Shown here piece after piece: positions 36,913-47,387 of a DNA stretch of 64,000 bases. How positions within the stretch are numbered: the first letter of the stretch is position 1; every line of letters begins with the position of its first letter. The position numbers and the translations under genes were made by a program. The stretch comes from Clostridium bovifaecis (GTDB lineage: Bacteria; Bacillota; Clostridia; Clostridiales; Clostridiaceae): positions 1,519,249 to 1,583,248 of the forward strand of contig CP046522.1 in assembly GCA_009738435.1 (NCBI GenBank), in the 5' to 3' direction. The notes under the pieces are model-generated. The model worked only from the letters and a program-made list of their open reading frames with translations, was not told the origin of the DNA and did not search any database.

Positions 36913-36977
36913 TTATTTACATTGGAAAAACTAATTTAAATAATATATTTTGAAGCAATAGCATAGGGGTGTTGAAT

Positions 36978-38312
36978 GTGCAAAAAAGGTATAAAAAAAG
37001 GTTAACTCCTGTTCAAATATTAGCACTAGGTTTTTTTTCGGTTATAATGATAGGAAGTTTTTTGCTTATGCTTCCCATATCATCTAAAGTCGGAACTGTA
37101 ACTCCCTTTATCGATGCCTTCTTCACATCAACTTCTGCGGTTTGTGTAACCGGATTGGTCACTCTAAATACAGGGGAGCATTGGAGTTATTTTGGAAGCA
37201 CTGTTATAATGTTTTTAATACAAATAGGTGGACTAGGGTTTATGTCCTTTGCAACGTTATTTGCTCTGCTTTTAGGCAAAAAGATAACATTAAAAGAAAG
37301 ACTTATAATGCAAGAGGCAATGAACTCATTCTCACTTCAAGGACTTGTAAAATTAGCAAAGTATATTTTGATATTCACCTTTTCCGTTGAAGGAGTAGGT
37401 GCATTATTTTTAGCTACAAAGTTTATTCCAGAGTATGGCTTAGAAAAAGGAACTTATTTCGCTATATTTCATTCTGTCTCCGCATTTTGTAATGCTGGAT
37501 TTGATCTTACGGGAAATAGCTTAGTACCCTATGCAGATAATACTGTAATAATACTTACCATATCTGCTTTAATAATTATAGGTGGGTTAGGATTCGCAGT
37601 GTGGGCTGAGATATATAACTATAAAGGATTGAAGAAGCTTTCCGTACACTCAAAGCTTGTAATAACTATGACTTTGATTTTACTAATAGGTGGATGGATT
37701 TTAATGTTTATTCTTGAGGCAGGTAATCCTGAAACACTTAAACCTATGTCACTTAAGGGAAAACTATTAAGTTCATTGTTTGCTTCTGTATCTCCAAGAA
37801 CAGCAGGCTTTAACTCTATATCTACTTCTGGTATGACATTGGGAGGGATAACCTTAACTATAATATTAATGTTTATAGGAGGTTCACCAGGGGGAACAGC
37901 AGGAGGAATAAAGACCACCACTACTGGAATACTTCTTATGACAATAATATGCATGATAAAAAATAGGGAAGACACGACAGTATTTAATAGAACAATAACT
38001 AAAGGTTTAGTATATAAAGCATTTGTTATATCTACTATAGCTATGGGAGTTGTTATAGTTGATACAATGATATTATCGATTACAGAGGTTGGTGCATCTT
38101 TAGAGTATATACTATATGAGATAGTATCCGCTTTCGGGACAGTGGGACTTACTTTAGGGCTTACTCCTAAACTTACCGTAGTAGGAAAATTGCTTATAGC
38201 ATTGACTATGTATATAGGTAGGGTAGGACCGCTTACTTTATTTTTAGCGTTGTCAAGTAAAAAGAATGGAAGTTCTATAAAATATCCTGAGGGCAAAATA
38301 TTAGTTGGGTAG
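36978..38312 (+). CDS. ktrB: Potassium uptake protein KtrB/TrkH family, membrane subunit
   Basis: About 444 aa; GTG 36978 is preferred, as AGGGGTG overlaps GTG 36969. Four M1-P-M2 repeats with selectivity-filter segments: FTSTSAVCVTGLVTL, SAFCNAGFDLTG, SVSPRTAGFNSI and SAFGTVGLTLGLT. The third region includes the gating-loop glycines GGSPGGTAGGIKTTT. Potassium channel-like transporter driven by Na+ or H+ and gated by the KtrA subunit encoded next, 11 bases on. It lies between rplT and pheST, the usual clostridial arrangement. Confidence 0.94.
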   Translation: MQKRYKKRLTPVQILALGFFSVIMIGSFLLMLPISSKVGTVTPFIDAFFTSTSAVCVTGLVTLNTGEHWSYFGSTVIMFLIQIGGLGFMSFATLFALLLGKKITLKERLIMQEAMNSFSLQGLVKLAKYILIFTFSVEGVGALFLATKFIPEYGLEKGTYFAIFHSVSAFCNAGFDLTGNSLVPYADNTVIILTISALIIIGGLGFAVWAEIYNYKGLKKLSVHSKLVITMTLILLIGGWILMFILEAGNPETLKPMSLKGKLLSSLFASVSPRTAGFNSISTSGMTLGGITLTIILMFIGGSPGGTAGGIKTTTTGILLMTIICMIKNREDTTVFNRTITKGLVYKAFVISTIAMGVVIVDTMILSITEVGASLEYILYEIVSAFGTVGLTLGLTPKLTVVGKLLIALTMYIGRVGPLTLFLALSSKKNGSSIKYPEGKILVG

Positions 38313-38323
38313 AGGTGATTTCA

Positions 38324-38986
38324 TTGAGAAGAAAACAATTTGTGGTAATTGGACTTGGAAGATTTGGAAGTTCTATAGCAAAAACTCTGTATTCTTTAGG
38401 AAATGACGTATTAGCTATTGATTCAGATGAGGAAACTATTCAAGATATAGCAGATAGTGTAACTCATGCAGTACAAGTGGACGCAACAGATGAAAATAGT
38501 CTTAGAACTCTTGGAATAAGTAATTTTGATGTAGCAGTAGTGAGCATAGGTTCGGATGTTCAAGCCAGCATTATGGCAACACTTCTAGCAAGAGAGCTAG
38601 GTGTCAAACATGTAATTGCTAAAGCTCATAATGAATTACATGGAAGGGTTCTTAAAAAGATAGGAGCAGACAGGGTAATATTCCCAGAAAGGGATATGGG
38701 AGTGAGAGTTGCTCATAACTTAGTGTCATCAAGTATTTTAGATTATATTGAGTTGTCACCAGATTACAGTATAGCTGAAATTGCGAGTCCAGCGGAATGG
38801 CATGGAAAAACCTTAAAGGAATTAAATATGAGGTCACAATATGGTATAAATGTTATGGCTCTTAAGAGAAATAATGAAGTAAATGTTTCTCCTTCAGCAG
38901 AAGATGTTATTGAAAAAGGGGATATTATTGTGGCTATAGGTGGAATAGAAGAATTAAATGAACTTGAAAACAAAATAGACCGTTAG
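38324..38986 (+). CDS. ktrA: Potassium uptake regulatory subunit KtrA (RCK)
   Basis: About 221 aa. RCK_N domain with nucleotide-binding FVVIGLGRFGSSIAKTLY, the acidic IDSDEE at strand 2 and VQVDATDENSL; RCK_C (TrkA_C) domain from ~140 with NVMALKRNNEVNVSPSAEDVIEKGDII. Binds ADP/ATP and probably c-di-AMP, gating KtrB. TTG 38324 is chosen since AGAGGTGA covers the earlier GTG 38315. Confidence 0.94.
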   Translation: MRRKQFVVIGLGRFGSSIAKTLYSLGNDVLAIDSDEETIQDIADSVTHAVQVDATDENSLRTLGISNFDVAVVSIGSDVQASIMATLLARELGVKHVIAKAHNELHGRVLKKIGADRVIFPERDMGVRVAHNLVSSSILDYIELSPDYSIAEIASPAEWHGKTLKELNMRSQYGINVMALKRNNEVNVSPSAEDVIEKGDIIVAIGGIEELNELENKIDR

Positions 38987-38998
38987 AAGGTGGCCTTG

Positions 38999-39802
38999 TT
39001 GAATATTATTGAAAGTAAGGACAATTCATTAATTAAGGATATCAAAAAGCTAAATAAAAAAAAGTATAGAGTAGAATATGGACAGTTTCTTGTAGAAGGT
39101 TTTAGATTTGTAGAAGAAGCATTAAAATCTACATTTAAAATACCTTATATTTTTATAAGTGAAACTTCTTTAGAAAAGTTTAGAAGTTTTGGTATGGAAA
39201 GGCTGATTAATTGTGATACTAAGGTGAACTGCGTAAAGGAATCTTTGTTAAAGGAATTATGCAATACGGAGAATCCTCAGGGAATTTTAGCTGTTGTAAA
39301 TAACAAAAGAGTTGAAATAGAAAGTAAAGAAGGATTTTATGTTCTAGCTGATAGGGTTCAGGACCCAGGAAATATGGGTACTATTATTAGAAGCGCTCAT
39401 GCTGCTGGAGCACTTGGAGTCATAATAACTAAAGGAACGGTTGATGTATATAATGATAAAACTTTAAGATCTACCATGGGCTCAATATTTAATATTCCTG
39501 TTATTGAAGATGAAAATTTCCAAGTAATAAAGAGTCTAAAGGAAAGTGGTTTTAAGCTTTTAGTAAGCTCATTGGACGCGGAAAATAACTTCTATGATGT
39601 GGATTTAACTAGTAAAGTTATAATTTCTATAGGCAATGAAGGAAATGGCATAAGCGAAGAGCTATACGAATTAAATGATGAGAAAGTGAAGATTCCTATG
39701 CCAGGCGGTGCAGAGTCTCTAAATGCAGCTGTGGCAGCTAGTGTTATGATGTATGAAGCAGTAAGACAAAAAGAAAGTTTAAACAGATATCAAAATCTCT
39801 GA
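38999..39802 (+). CDS. TrmH/SpoU family RNA 2'-O-methyltransferase
   Basis: About 267 aa. N-terminal substrate-binding domain (ESKDNSLIKDIKKLNKKKYR, YGQFLVEGFRFVEEAL) and SPOUT catalytic domain with motif 1 ADRVQDPGNMGTIIRSAHAAG, motif 2 ISIGNEGNGIS and motif 3 IPMPGGAESLNAAVAASVMMYE. Closest to RlmB/TsnR-like rRNA methylases that modify a 23S rRNA guanosine; exact site unknown. AGAAGG (38985-38990) fits TTG 38999 best. It follows ktrA closely and may be cotranscribed. Confidence 0.92.
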   Translation: MNIIESKDNSLIKDIKKLNKKKYRVEYGQFLVEGFRFVEEALKSTFKIPYIFISETSLEKFRSFGMERLINCDTKVNCVKESLLKELCNTENPQGILAVVNNKRVEIESKEGFYVLADRVQDPGNMGTIIRSAHAAGALGVIITKGTVDVYNDKTLRSTMGSIFNIPVIEDENFQVIKSLKESGFKLLVSSLDAENNFYDVDLTSKVIISIGNEGNGISEELYELNDEKVKIPMPGGAESLNAAVAASVMMYEAVRQKESLNRYQNL

Positions 39803-39827
39803 TTTTGTGATGTTAGTTAAAAAGTAT

Positions 39828-39856
39828 TTGAATTTTTGATTTGATATAGTTATAAT
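39828..39856 (+). promoter_or_regulatory. Promoter of pheST leader
   Basis: TTGAAT (39828-39833), 17 bp, TATAAT (39851-39856). Confidence 0.65.
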
Positions 39857-39964
39857 AGTACTTAAGTTTGGGTTTGATAAGCAACTTGAATTTATACTCT
39901 AGTAAGCGAAACGAACTTAAATTTTAAAAGTGAATTGAACTTAGACTTTACAAGTGTATATTCT

Positions 39965-40197
39965 AAACTATGATGGAGAGAGTAAATATAGGAGTTCTTA
40001 CAGAGAGAGAAAGCCATAGACTGAAAGCTTTTTTAAGAAGGAATATATTGAAGTTCACTCTGGAGTTCTAATTGTGAATTCAGTAGCAATTAGCGGTATA
40101 ACCGATAACTTTTTCACGAGAGGGCTATGATTTTATAGCTAATAAGGGTGGTAACGCGGAATAACTTCGTCCCTAAGTCTAGGGGATGGAGTTTTTT
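39965..40197 (+). promoter_or_regulatory. T-box leader, phenylalanine specific
   Basis: AGAGAGAAAGCCATAGACTGAAAGCTTTT stem I elements in order; specifier TTC (40054-40056, phenylalanine) in GAAGTTCACTCTGGAG; T-box AGGGTGGTAACGCGG (40145-40159); terminator ACTTCGTCCCT / AGGGGATGGAGT with seven T. The cognate tRNA-Phe is at 30527. Confidence 0.94.
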
Positions 40198-40228
40198 TAT
40201 TTACATAAGTTATGAAAGGAGAAGAAAA

Positions 40229-41248
40229 ATGAGAGAAAAATTAGAGCAAATCAAAAACATTGCTTTAGATGAATTACAAAAAATTTCAAGCAAATCAGAG
40301 CTTGAAAATATTAGAGTTAAGTACCTAGGAAAAAAAGGAGAATTAACTCAAATTTTAAGAGGAATGGGGCAGCTTTCTGCAGAAGAAAGACCTATAATTG
40401 GAAAACTTGCTAATGAGGTAAGAGAAAGCATAGAGAATCTAATTGATAGTACATCAAATAACATTAAAAACAAAGAAAAAGAAGCAAGATTAAAGAGTGA
40501 AATAATAGATATCTCTATGCCAGGAAAAAAGCAAATAGTAGGAAAGAAAAATCCTCTTCAACTTACTTTAGAAAGTATAACAGATATATTTATTTCTATG
40601 GGATTTTCAATAGAGGAAGGGCCAGAGGTGGAAAAAGATTATTACAATTTTGAAGCTTTAAACATTCCTAAAAATCACCCTGCAAGAGGAGAACAAGATA
40701 CTTTTTATATAAATGAAAATGTGGTATTAAGAACCCAGACTTCACCAATACAAGTAAGAACAATGGAAAATCAAAAACCTCCAATAAAGATGATAGCACC
40801 AGGAAAAGTATACCGTTCTGATGCAGTTGATGCTACTCATTCACCTATATTCTACCAAATTGAAGGGCTAGTTGTAGATAAGGGAATAACTTTTGCAGAC
40901 CTAAAGGGAACCCTTGAGTTATTTACAAAGAAAATGTTTGGAGAGAAGATGCAGACTAAATTTAGACCTCATCATTTTCCATTTACAGAGCCTTCTGCTG
41001 AAATGGATGCAACTTGTTTTGTATGTGGAGGAAGTGGATGTAATGTTTGTAAGAATAGTGGATGGATTGAGCTTTTAGGATGTGGAATGGTTCACCCTGA
41101 TGTTTTAAGAAATTGTGGAATAGATCCAGAAGTATACAGCGGTTTTGCTTTTGGCTTTGGATTAGATAGAATGGTTATGCAAAAGTATGAATTAGATGAT
41201 ATAAGATTATTATATGAAAGTGATATGAGATTTTTAAATCAATTCTAA
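40229..41248 (+). CDS. pheS: Phenylalanyl-tRNA synthetase alpha subunit
   Basis: 339 aa. The frame is open back into the T-box terminator, but AAAGGAG fits ATG 40229 and gives the normal start [11 protein letters not shown]-terminal coiled coil ([17 protein letters not shown]), then class II core with motif 1 [21 protein letters not shown], motif 2 [20 protein letters not shown] and motif 3 [16 protein letters not shown]; the CxxCxxxGCxxC insert ([12 protein letters not shown]) may bind zinc. Catalytic subunit of the alpha2beta2 enzyme. Confidence 0.96.
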   Translation: MREKLEQIKNIALDELQKISSKSELENIRVKYLGKKGELTQILRGMGQLSAEERPIIGKLANEVRESIENLIDSTSNNIKNKEKEARLKSEIIDISMPGKKQIVGKKNPLQLTLESITDIFISMGFSIEEGPEVEKDYYNFEALNIPKNHPARGEQDTFYINENVVLRTQTSPIQVRTMENQKPPIKMIAPGKVYRSDAVDATHSPIFYQIEGLVVDKGITFADLKGTLELFTKKMFGEKMQTKFRPHHFPFTEPSAEMDATCFVCGGSGCNVCKNSGWIELLGCGMVHPDVLRNCGIDPEVYSGFAFGFGLDRMVMQKYELDDIRLLYESDMRFLNQF

Positions 41249-41276
41249 TTATATAAGGTAGCAGGAGGTAATTTTA

Positions 41277-43655
41277 ATGAAGGTACCAGTAAATTGGCTT
41301 AAAGATTATGTAGAGATAGATATAACTCCTAAAGAACTAGGAGATGCATTAACTCTTTCAGGTTCGAAGGTGGAAGAGGTTATAGTAACTGGAGATGTAG
41401 TTGATAAAGTAGTTACAGGAAAAATAATAAAGCTTGAACCAAATCCAGAAGCAGAGAGACTATCCATATGTCAGGTGGATATAGGAGAGGCAGAGCCTAT
41501 TCAAATAGTTACAGCGGCAACAAATATGAAAGAAGGAGATGTGGTTCCTACTGCATTACATGGCTCTACATTGGCTGATGGAACTAAAATTAAAAAGAGC
41601 AAGCTAAGAGGAGCAGTATCAAACGGAATGTTCTGTTCTGAAGAAGAACTTGGAATTGCTGGAGATGAACCAGTACATGGTCTTATGATACTTCCAGGGA
41701 ATACTCCGCTAGGAAAAGATATAAAAGAAGCTATAGATTTGCAGAAGGCTACTATAGATTTCGAGATCACTTCAAATAGACCAGACTGCTTAAGTATAGT
41801 TGGTATTGCTAGAGAAACAGCAGCTACATTAGGAACAGAATATAGAATGCCAAAGCTTGAATACAGTGCAAAGTGCAGCGACAATATAGTAGATGATATA
41901 AAGGTAGAAATAAAGGATAGCTTATGCAGAAGATATATGGCTAGAGGAGTTAAGAATATAAAAATTGCTCCTTCACCTCAATGGATGCAAGAAAGACTTA
42001 TAGAAGCTGGAGTTAGACCAATAAACAATATTGTTGATATAACAAACTTTGTAATGATAGAGCTTGGTCAACCAATGCATGCTTTTGATAGAAGAGAAAT
42101 AACTACTAATACAATAGTAGTTGAAAGAGCTAAAGAGGGCGAGAAGTTTACGACTTTAGATGGGGTCGAAAGAACACTAGATTCAGCAGTATTGAATATC
42201 AAAGATGGAGATAGAACTATTGGCCTTGCGGGTATTATGGGAGGATTAAACTCAGAAGTTAAAGATGATACTATAGCAATAGTTTTTGAAGGGGCTAATT
42301 TTGATGGAACTAATATCAGAGTATCTTCTAAAAAATTAGGGCTAAGAACAGATGCTTCAGGTAAGTTTGAAAAAGACTTGGACCCTAATCTTGTGGAAAT
42401 TGCCATGAATAGAGCTTGTCATTTAGTTGAAGAACTAGGTGCTGGGGAAGTTATGGAAGGTACTATTGATATATATCCAGAAAAATCAGAATCACATATA
42501 CTAAAAATAGATTCAAACTGGATAAATAAATTCCTAGGAATATATATACCAAAAGAAGATATGAAAAAGTATTTGGATAGATTAGAGTTAAAGAGTGATA
42601 TTGAAGGGGATACATTAGTTATAAGTGTGCCTACTTTTAGAAGCGATATAAATATAAGAGAAGATGTGGCAGAAGAAATTGCAAGAATATATGGATATAA
42701 TAATGTTCCATCTACAACTCCAAGTGTAGAAACTTTGAAGGGTGGAAAAAGTGCAAAACAAATTCTAGATGATAAGGTTTTAGAAACTTTAATATCTAGT
42801 GGCCTTAACCAAGCAATAACTTATTCTTTTGTAAGTCCTAAAGTCTTTGACAGAGTTTTGATACCAGAGGATAGTATTTTAAGAAAAGCAGTAGCAATAA
42901 GAAATCCTCTTGGAGAAGATTACAGTATAATGAGGACTACATCTATACCTTCAATGATGGAGGCCTTAGCTAGAAATTATTCAAGGAATAACGAATTAGC
43001 TAGACTGTTTGAAATAGGTAAGGTATATTTACCCAAAGAAGACGAAAATGACCTTCCAGAGGAGAGAAATATAGTTACTATAGGTATGTATGGTAAGGCT
43101 GATTATTTGGATTTAAAGGGAGTAGTAGAAAATATAATAGATGTTTTAGGAGTAGAAAAGGTTAAATTCCAAAGGGAAAGCGAAAATCCAAGCTTCCATC
43201 CAGGAAAAACTGCTGCTCTCTATATAAAGAAAGAATATGTAGGTGCAGTTGGAGAGATTCACCCAGATGTAGCAGAAAAATATGGAGTTGAGGAAAGATG
43301 TTATATAGCAGAGCTTAACCTTGATATTCTATATAGAAATGCTACTATGGAAAAGAGGTATACGCCTCTTCCAAAGTTCCCAGCTGTAACAAGAGATATA
43401 GCTATTTTAGTTGATGAAAATATACTAGTTCAAGAAATAGAAGATGCAATTAAAAACCAAGGTGGAAAGCTTTTAGAGAGTGTAAAACTATTTGATATAT
43501 ATCAAGGAAAACAAATTCCACAAGGCCAAAAGAGCATAGCCTATGCCTTGGTGTATAGAGGAGAAAACAGAACTCTAACTGATAATGATGTAAACAAGGT
43601 CCATGACAAAATAGTAAGAACACTTGAGCAAAAGTTGGGAGCAGAACTTAGATAA
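41277..43655 (+). CDS. pheT: Phenylalanyl-tRNA synthetase beta subunit
   Basis: 792 aa, full length. Begins [21 protein letters not shown]; tRNA-binding EMAP domain (~40-150), B3/4 editing domain ([36 protein letters not shown]), B5 domain and C-terminal anticodon-binding (FDX-ACB) domain ([20 protein letters not shown]). 28 bases after pheS under the same T-box. It contains an intact (AT)4 tract near 42540, relevant to the frameshift findings. Confidence 0.96.
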   Translation: MKVPVNWLKDYVEIDITPKELGDALTLSGSKVEEVIVTGDVVDKVVTGKIIKLEPNPEAERLSICQVDIGEAEPIQIVTAATNMKEGDVVPTALHGSTLADGTKIKKSKLRGAVSNGMFCSEEELGIAGDEPVHGLMILPGNTPLGKDIKEAIDLQKATIDFEITSNRPDCLSIVGIARETAATLGTEYRMPKLEYSAKCSDNIVDDIKVEIKDSLCRRYMARGVKNIKIAPSPQWMQERLIEAGVRPINNIVDITNFVMIELGQPMHAFDRREITTNTIVVERAKEGEKFTTLDGVERTLDSAVLNIKDGDRTIGLAGIMGGLNSEVKDDTIAIVFEGANFDGTNIRVSSKKLGLRTDASGKFEKDLDPNLVEIAMNRACHLVEELGAGEVMEGTIDIYPEKSESHILKIDSNWINKFLGIYIPKEDMKKYLDRLELKSDIEGDTLVISVPTFRSDINIREDVAEEIARIYGYNNVPSTTPSVETLKGGKSAKQILDDKVLETLISSGLNQAITYSFVSPKVFDRVLIPEDSILRKAVAIRNPLGEDYSIMRTTSIPSMMEALARNYSRNNELARLFEIGKVYLPKEDENDLPEERNIVTIGMYGKADYLDLKGVVENIIDVLGVEKVKFQRESENPSFHPGKTAALYIKKEYVGAVGEIHPDVAEKYGVEERCYIAELNLDILYRNATMEKRYTPLPKFPAVTRDIAILVDENILVQEIEDAIKNQGGKLLESVKLFDIYQGKQIPQGQKSIAYALVYRGENRTLTDNDVNKVHDKIVRTLEQKLGAELR

Positions 43656-43681
43656 ACATACATCCTAAATTTTAAATAGAA

Positions 43682-43752
43682 AACCCAAGTCTACGATTTG
43701 GTGTGAATCCCTTACTGTGTGATAACTCCTCTGACGATAGGAAGAGGAGTTT
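43682..43752 (+). repeat. Two-hairpin 3' element, copy 1 (after pheT)
   Basis: Hairpin CCAAGTC/GATTTGG, linker TGTGAATCCCTTACT, then a terminator-like hairpin AACTCCTCT (43724-43732) / AGAGGAGTT (43743-43751). A near copy follows mutS2 at 55799. The second hairpin probably ends pheST transcription. Confidence 0.75.
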
Positions 43753-43848
43753 CCTTCTGCAATTAGGTAAATTCATATTTCATATATTGAGAAAATGTGT
43801 TAAAATGTATGTGAATGAATAAACGAATTTATCTAAGAGGGTGTTCAA

Positions 43849-44442
43849 ATGAATATAGTAACTGTTAAGATAAATGGTTCAGAGTATAATCTTAAAGGGG
43901 AAGAAAGAGAAGAATATCTACATAAAGTAGCAGGTTATGTAGATAAAAAAATTGCAGAAGTATTAAAAAAGAATAGCATACTTAGCATATCAGACGCCTC
44001 TGTTTTAGCAGCTATAAACATAGTTGACGAAAAGTTTAAAAGTGATGAATGCTGTGAGGCTTTTCAAAGAGAAGTTGAAGAAGTAAAAAAAGGGGAAAAG
44101 ACTCTTCAAGCTCAGATAGAAGATTTAAAAAAACATATAAAAAATTTAGAAGAATATAATGCTGAACTACAAAATAAGCTAGAAAGCAGTAAAAGCGGGG
44201 AATATATAAAAGAGGTTGAAGAAGAAAATTCATCTCTAAGAGATGAGCTAGAAATTCTAAGAGAAACTGTTAAAAAGCATTTAAAGGAAAAAAATGATTT
44301 AAAGTCAGAAAATAAAGAATTGAAGTTTCAAGTTCAATCCTCTAAATATAAGATAATGGACCTTCAAAATAGATTAATCGAAAATCAAATTGACTTAGTA
44401 AAAATTAAAAAGAAGGAAAATCCCTTACTGAATATAAAATAG
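43849..44442 (+). CDS. zapA: Cell division protein ZapA with extended coiled coil
   Basis: 197 aa. The first ~95 residues are a ZapA domain (VTVKINGSEYNLKGEEREEYLHKVAGYVDKKI, SDASVLAAINIVDEKF); ZapA promotes FtsZ bundling at midcell. The remainder is a long coiled coil (EVEEVKKGEKTLQAQIEDLKKHIKNLEEY...), about 100 residues more than the Bacillus protein, as in other Clostridia. ATG after AAGAGGGTG. Single gene with own terminator. Confidence 0.9.
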   Translation: MNIVTVKINGSEYNLKGEEREEYLHKVAGYVDKKIAEVLKKNSILSISDASVLAAINIVDEKFKSDECCEAFQREVEEVKKGEKTLQAQIEDLKKHIKNLEEYNAELQNKLESSKSGEYIKEVEEENSSLRDELEILRETVKKHLKEKNDLKSENKELKFQVQSSKYKIMDLQNRLIENQIDLVKIKKKENPLLNIK

Positions 44443-44475
44443 ATTTCATGTTAATACATGAGGTCTATTTTTTTT
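44436..44475 (+). terminator. Terminator of zapA
   Basis: AATAGATTTCATG (44438-44450) pairs with CATGAGGTCTATT (44457-44469), followed by seven or more T. Confidence 0.85.
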
Positions 44476-44526
44476 TATGATTAATATATTTATTAAGGAG
44501 TAAGGAACCTTGTAAGGGGGATAGCA

Positions 44527-45656
44527 ATGATATATTTTGATAATGCTGCAACCAGTTTTCCAAAACCACCCGAAGTTTATGAAGAGGTGTCAAACTGCAT
44601 GAAAACTTATGCTGCAAATCCAGGAAGAAGTTCACATAATATGGCAATAAGTGCTGATTCTAAAATAATGGAGACACGAACAAGGATAAGCAAGTTATTT
44701 AACATTTCAAATACATTAAATGTGGTTTTTACAAAAAATGCTACAGAGGCATTGAACATAGGAATAAAAGGAGTTCTGAAAAAAAGGATCATGTCATAAG
44801 CACTGTTATAGAGCATAATTCTGTACTAAGGCCCCTACATGCTTTAAGCAAGGAAAATATAGATATAACTTTAGTTGGAGTAAATGAGAATGGGTATGTA
44901 AATATTAAAGCTTTAAGAAAAGAAATAAAAAAGAGTACAAAGCTAATAGTTATAAATCATTCTTCCAACGTGCTGGGAACAGTACAGGATATCAAGACGA
45001 TTGGAAGAATAGCAAAAGAAGAAGGGATAATTTTTATGGTAGATGCATCACAAAGTGCTGGAAGTATACCTATTGATGTAGTTAGGGATAATATTGATAT
45101 TATGGCATTACCAGGTCATAAGGGATTATTAGGGCCTCAAGGAACAGGAATTTTATATGTAAAAGAAGGAATTGATTTAAAGGAATATAGTCAAGGGGGA
45201 ACTGGTAGTGAGTCAGAATCTATGCTGCAGCCAGAGTATCTCCCTGATAAATTTGAGAGCGGCACACTAAATACTCCCGGTGTAGCCGGACTATGTGAAG
45301 GTGTAAGGTTTATAGAAAAAGTTGGGATAGAAAAGATATCAAAACACAAAAAACTGTTAGTAGAATATTTGGTAGAAGAGCTAAAGAAGCTTTCTTATGT
45401 AATTATATATGGTGGTACCTCCTACGAAAATAGAACTGCTGTAGTATCAATTAATGTAGATGGTATTGATAGCTCAGATGTAGGATGTATGTTAAATGAA
45501 AAGGGAATTGCGGTAAGAACCGGATATCATTGTGCTCCTCTAATTCATGGGATAATCAACACAAACTATAAAGGAACTGTTAGAATAAGTCCAGGATATT
45601 TTAATACTATAGAAGAAGTAGAAAAGCTAATAACAGCTATCAAGGAAATATACTAG
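44527..45656 (+). pseudogene. Class V aminotransferase / cysteine desulfurase-like protein, frameshifted
   Basis: ATG 44527 after AAGGGGG. First frame MIYFDNAATSFPKPPEVYEE to GIKGVLKK then stop 44797-44799; a second frame resumes at once with KDHVISTVIEHNSVLRPLHA and runs to 45656. One A missing from A7 (44779-44785) accounts for it; repaired length 376 aa. The PLP lysine (PGHKGLLGPQGTG) and the loop cysteine (VRTGYHCAPL) are present. It resembles the CsdA/SufS-like EF2568 subfamily found near selenium/sulfur carrier genes; a DUF3343 gene is 1.7 kb downstream. Confidence 0.9.
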
Positions 45657-45683
45657 GGAAAACTTAATTCAAGAGAAGGCAAA

Positions 45684-45717
45684 AATAATTGTACTAACTC
45701 TAATTAGTACAATTATT
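45684..45717. terminator. Bidirectional terminator
   Basis: AATAATTGTACTAA (45684-45697) pairs with 45704-45717; A-rich and T-rich flanks suit both the desulfurase gene and the convergent coiled-coil gene. Confidence 0.75.
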
Positions 45718-45734
45718 TAGTTAAAATTGGCTCT

Positions 45735-45811
45735 GTAAAAAATTTAGCTACTTTCTGCGTTAAGGTTTTAATTACGAACTAGATAAGAACGATAAGCCGC
45801 AAATTTTTTAC
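45735..45811. repeat. Inverted repeat with 55-base interior
   Basis: GTAAAAAATTT (45735-45745) and AAATTTTTTAC (45801-45811), preceded by GGCTCT. It sits at the 3' side of the coiled-coil gene. Could be a terminator structure or a short mobile-element remnant. Confidence 0.4.
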
Positions 45812-45827
45812 TAACTAGCAGCTGGTC

Positions 45828-46473
45828 TTACTTAGAACTAAATATTCTACTAATAATCGAGGCGTTCAATTTTGTATTAGCTATATGGAGCTCAGAGGTT
45901 AAATTCTCTATTTGACCTTGTAAATCTCTAATTTCCTCATTAAGAGAAACAATATTATTTTCATATTCACTTATTTCTGTTATTAATTGAGAAATCTGAG
46001 CCTCTTTTTCAGCATTGACAGCTGCTAATTCTAAGATTTGATCTTTCAGATTCATAATTTCACTTTCTTTGTTCAAGTTTATCTTATCAAGCTTTTTAAG
46101 TTCTTCTTCAGCATTTTGTAGTTTCAAGACTTTATCCTTAAGTATATATTTCTTTTTCTCTAACTAGTTTGATTTCTTCTAGTTCTTTAATTTGATTTTC
46201 ATAAGTTATTAAGCTTTCTTTCAAAAGACTTACTGCACTGTTTAACTTGCTTTTTCCTTCCTGAAATTTGGTATATTGTCTTTTAATATCCATAAGTTTG
46301 ATTTCGTAGTAGTGGCATTTATTTTTTTCTTCATTGAGGTTCTGTGTTAGCTTTTTAATGAGCTCATCCTTTTTTTCTAGCTCATCTTCATATATCATCA
46401 TTTTTTTGCTGATAGAGTTCAAATAATTATTAGAGCAAAATATATTGCTATTATAACTTTTATTTAATGACAT
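45828..46473 (-). pseudogene. Coiled-coil protein, frameshifted
   Basis: ATG 46473 starts MSLNKSYNSNIFCSNNYLNS and a coiled coil up to LVREKEIYT, where TAA (46140-46138) ends the frame. The other frame continues LKDKVLKLQNAEEELKKLDK without a gap and ends VISRIF-like at 45828 (ASIISRIFSSK). A TA missing from TATATAT (46143-46149) explains it; repaired length 215 aa, nearly all heptad coiled coil. Function unknown; a structural spore or cell-envelope protein is possible. Divergent from the Cys-rich gene. Confidence 0.75.
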
Positions 46474-46623
46474 TAAATAATCCTCCCCGCAGAGTAATTA
46501 CTATATAAATATGCAAAAGAATTGAGAATATATCACACTTTTTAATACACATCATATCATGATAGTGAAAGGTATTACTTACTTCAAGTATTTATAAATT
46601 TTGGATAGGGAGGCAATTGTAAA

Positions 46624-47259
46624 ATGAAGGATTGGAGAGAAATAGCTGTAGATGATATAATCAACGAATTAGAAGAAACTAGTGAAGAAGGGAAAAAACA
46701 ATTAGAAGAAAAGAAAGTTAAAATAAAACCAAATAGTGATTCAAAACTAGACAGATGCCCACCATCTGAAGGAAGAACAGTTTCATTCTGCTGTACTACA
46801 ACAATTCCAGGAGGGTTTAGCGTAGTTGCTGGAACTCAAAGGGTTGCTTTTGTAGAAGACTGTTTGCGCTGCATAAAAACAATAGAAACATTACCAGTTT
46901 ACTGTGAGGGAATACCAAGCTCAGCTCCATGTGGAGAAGTAGAGGTATGCACAATAAGAGTAACTGGCTGTATCCCATTTATTGCAGGGGCTTTTGTTAA
47001 TGGAGATGAAGGTTCAACAAGCGCTATATGCTGTCAAGGATGTGTGTGCGTAGACGAATGCGTTGCTTGTTTCCCAATAGAAGATAACGGGTGTTCTTGT
47101 TTTGATAGCGGAACATCAGAATGTAGTGGATTCGCAGGAATACCAGATGTAGATGCTGGTGCTGTTACAGTGACAGTTACTCCATGTTCTTCTGGAGCTA
47201 ACTCCCAAACTGTAAGATTTACAGGAACGTTTACAGTTACTTGTAATCAACCAGTATAG
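46624..47259 (+). CDS. Cysteine-rich protein (20 Cys), candidate spore-surface protein
   Basis: 211 aa. A charged N-terminal helix (residues ~1-40) precedes a domain with 20 cysteines, many in CC, CxxC and CxC pairs (VSFCCTTTIPGG, ICCQGCVCVDECVACF, GCSCF), and Thr/Val/Gly-rich beta segments near the end (AVTVTVTPCSS). No signal peptide or membrane segment, so it is made in the cytosol. That fits mother-cell-made coat or exosporium proteins that cross-link by disulfides; I do not recognise a named family. ATG after GGAGGCAAT; own terminator. Confidence 0.75.
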   Translation: MKDWREIAVDDIINELEETSEEGKKQLEEKKVKIKPNSDSKLDRCPPSEGRTVSFCCTTTIPGGFSVVAGTQRVAFVEDCLRCIKTIETLPVYCEGIPSSAPCGEVEVCTIRVTGCIPFIAGAFVNGDEGSTSAICCQGCVCVDECVACFPIEDNGCSCFDSGTSECSGFAGIPDVDAGAVTVTVTPCSSGANSQTVRFTGTFTVTCNQPV

Positions 47260-47270
47260 TAATCTATTAA

Positions 47271-47314
47271 AATAAAACTAAGGTCTCTGCTTCTGCAGGG
47301 GCTTTAGTTTTATT
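47271..47314 (+). terminator. Terminator of the Cys-rich gene
   Basis: AATAAAACTAA (47271-47281) pairs with TTAGTTTTATT (47304-47314), with an inner GC-rich stem (GTCTCTGC/GCAGGGGC). Confidence 0.85.
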
Positions 47315-47387
47315 GTATACACTATTCGTGATATTTTGCATACTAATATACTAGGGCGGAATATTTTTATAAAAGGAAGTAGTTTTT

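Noticed and set aside
40148..40228. Longer pheS reading frame starting inside the T-box
   Set aside because: It covers the T-box terminator; a good ribosome site and the family start are at ATG 40229.
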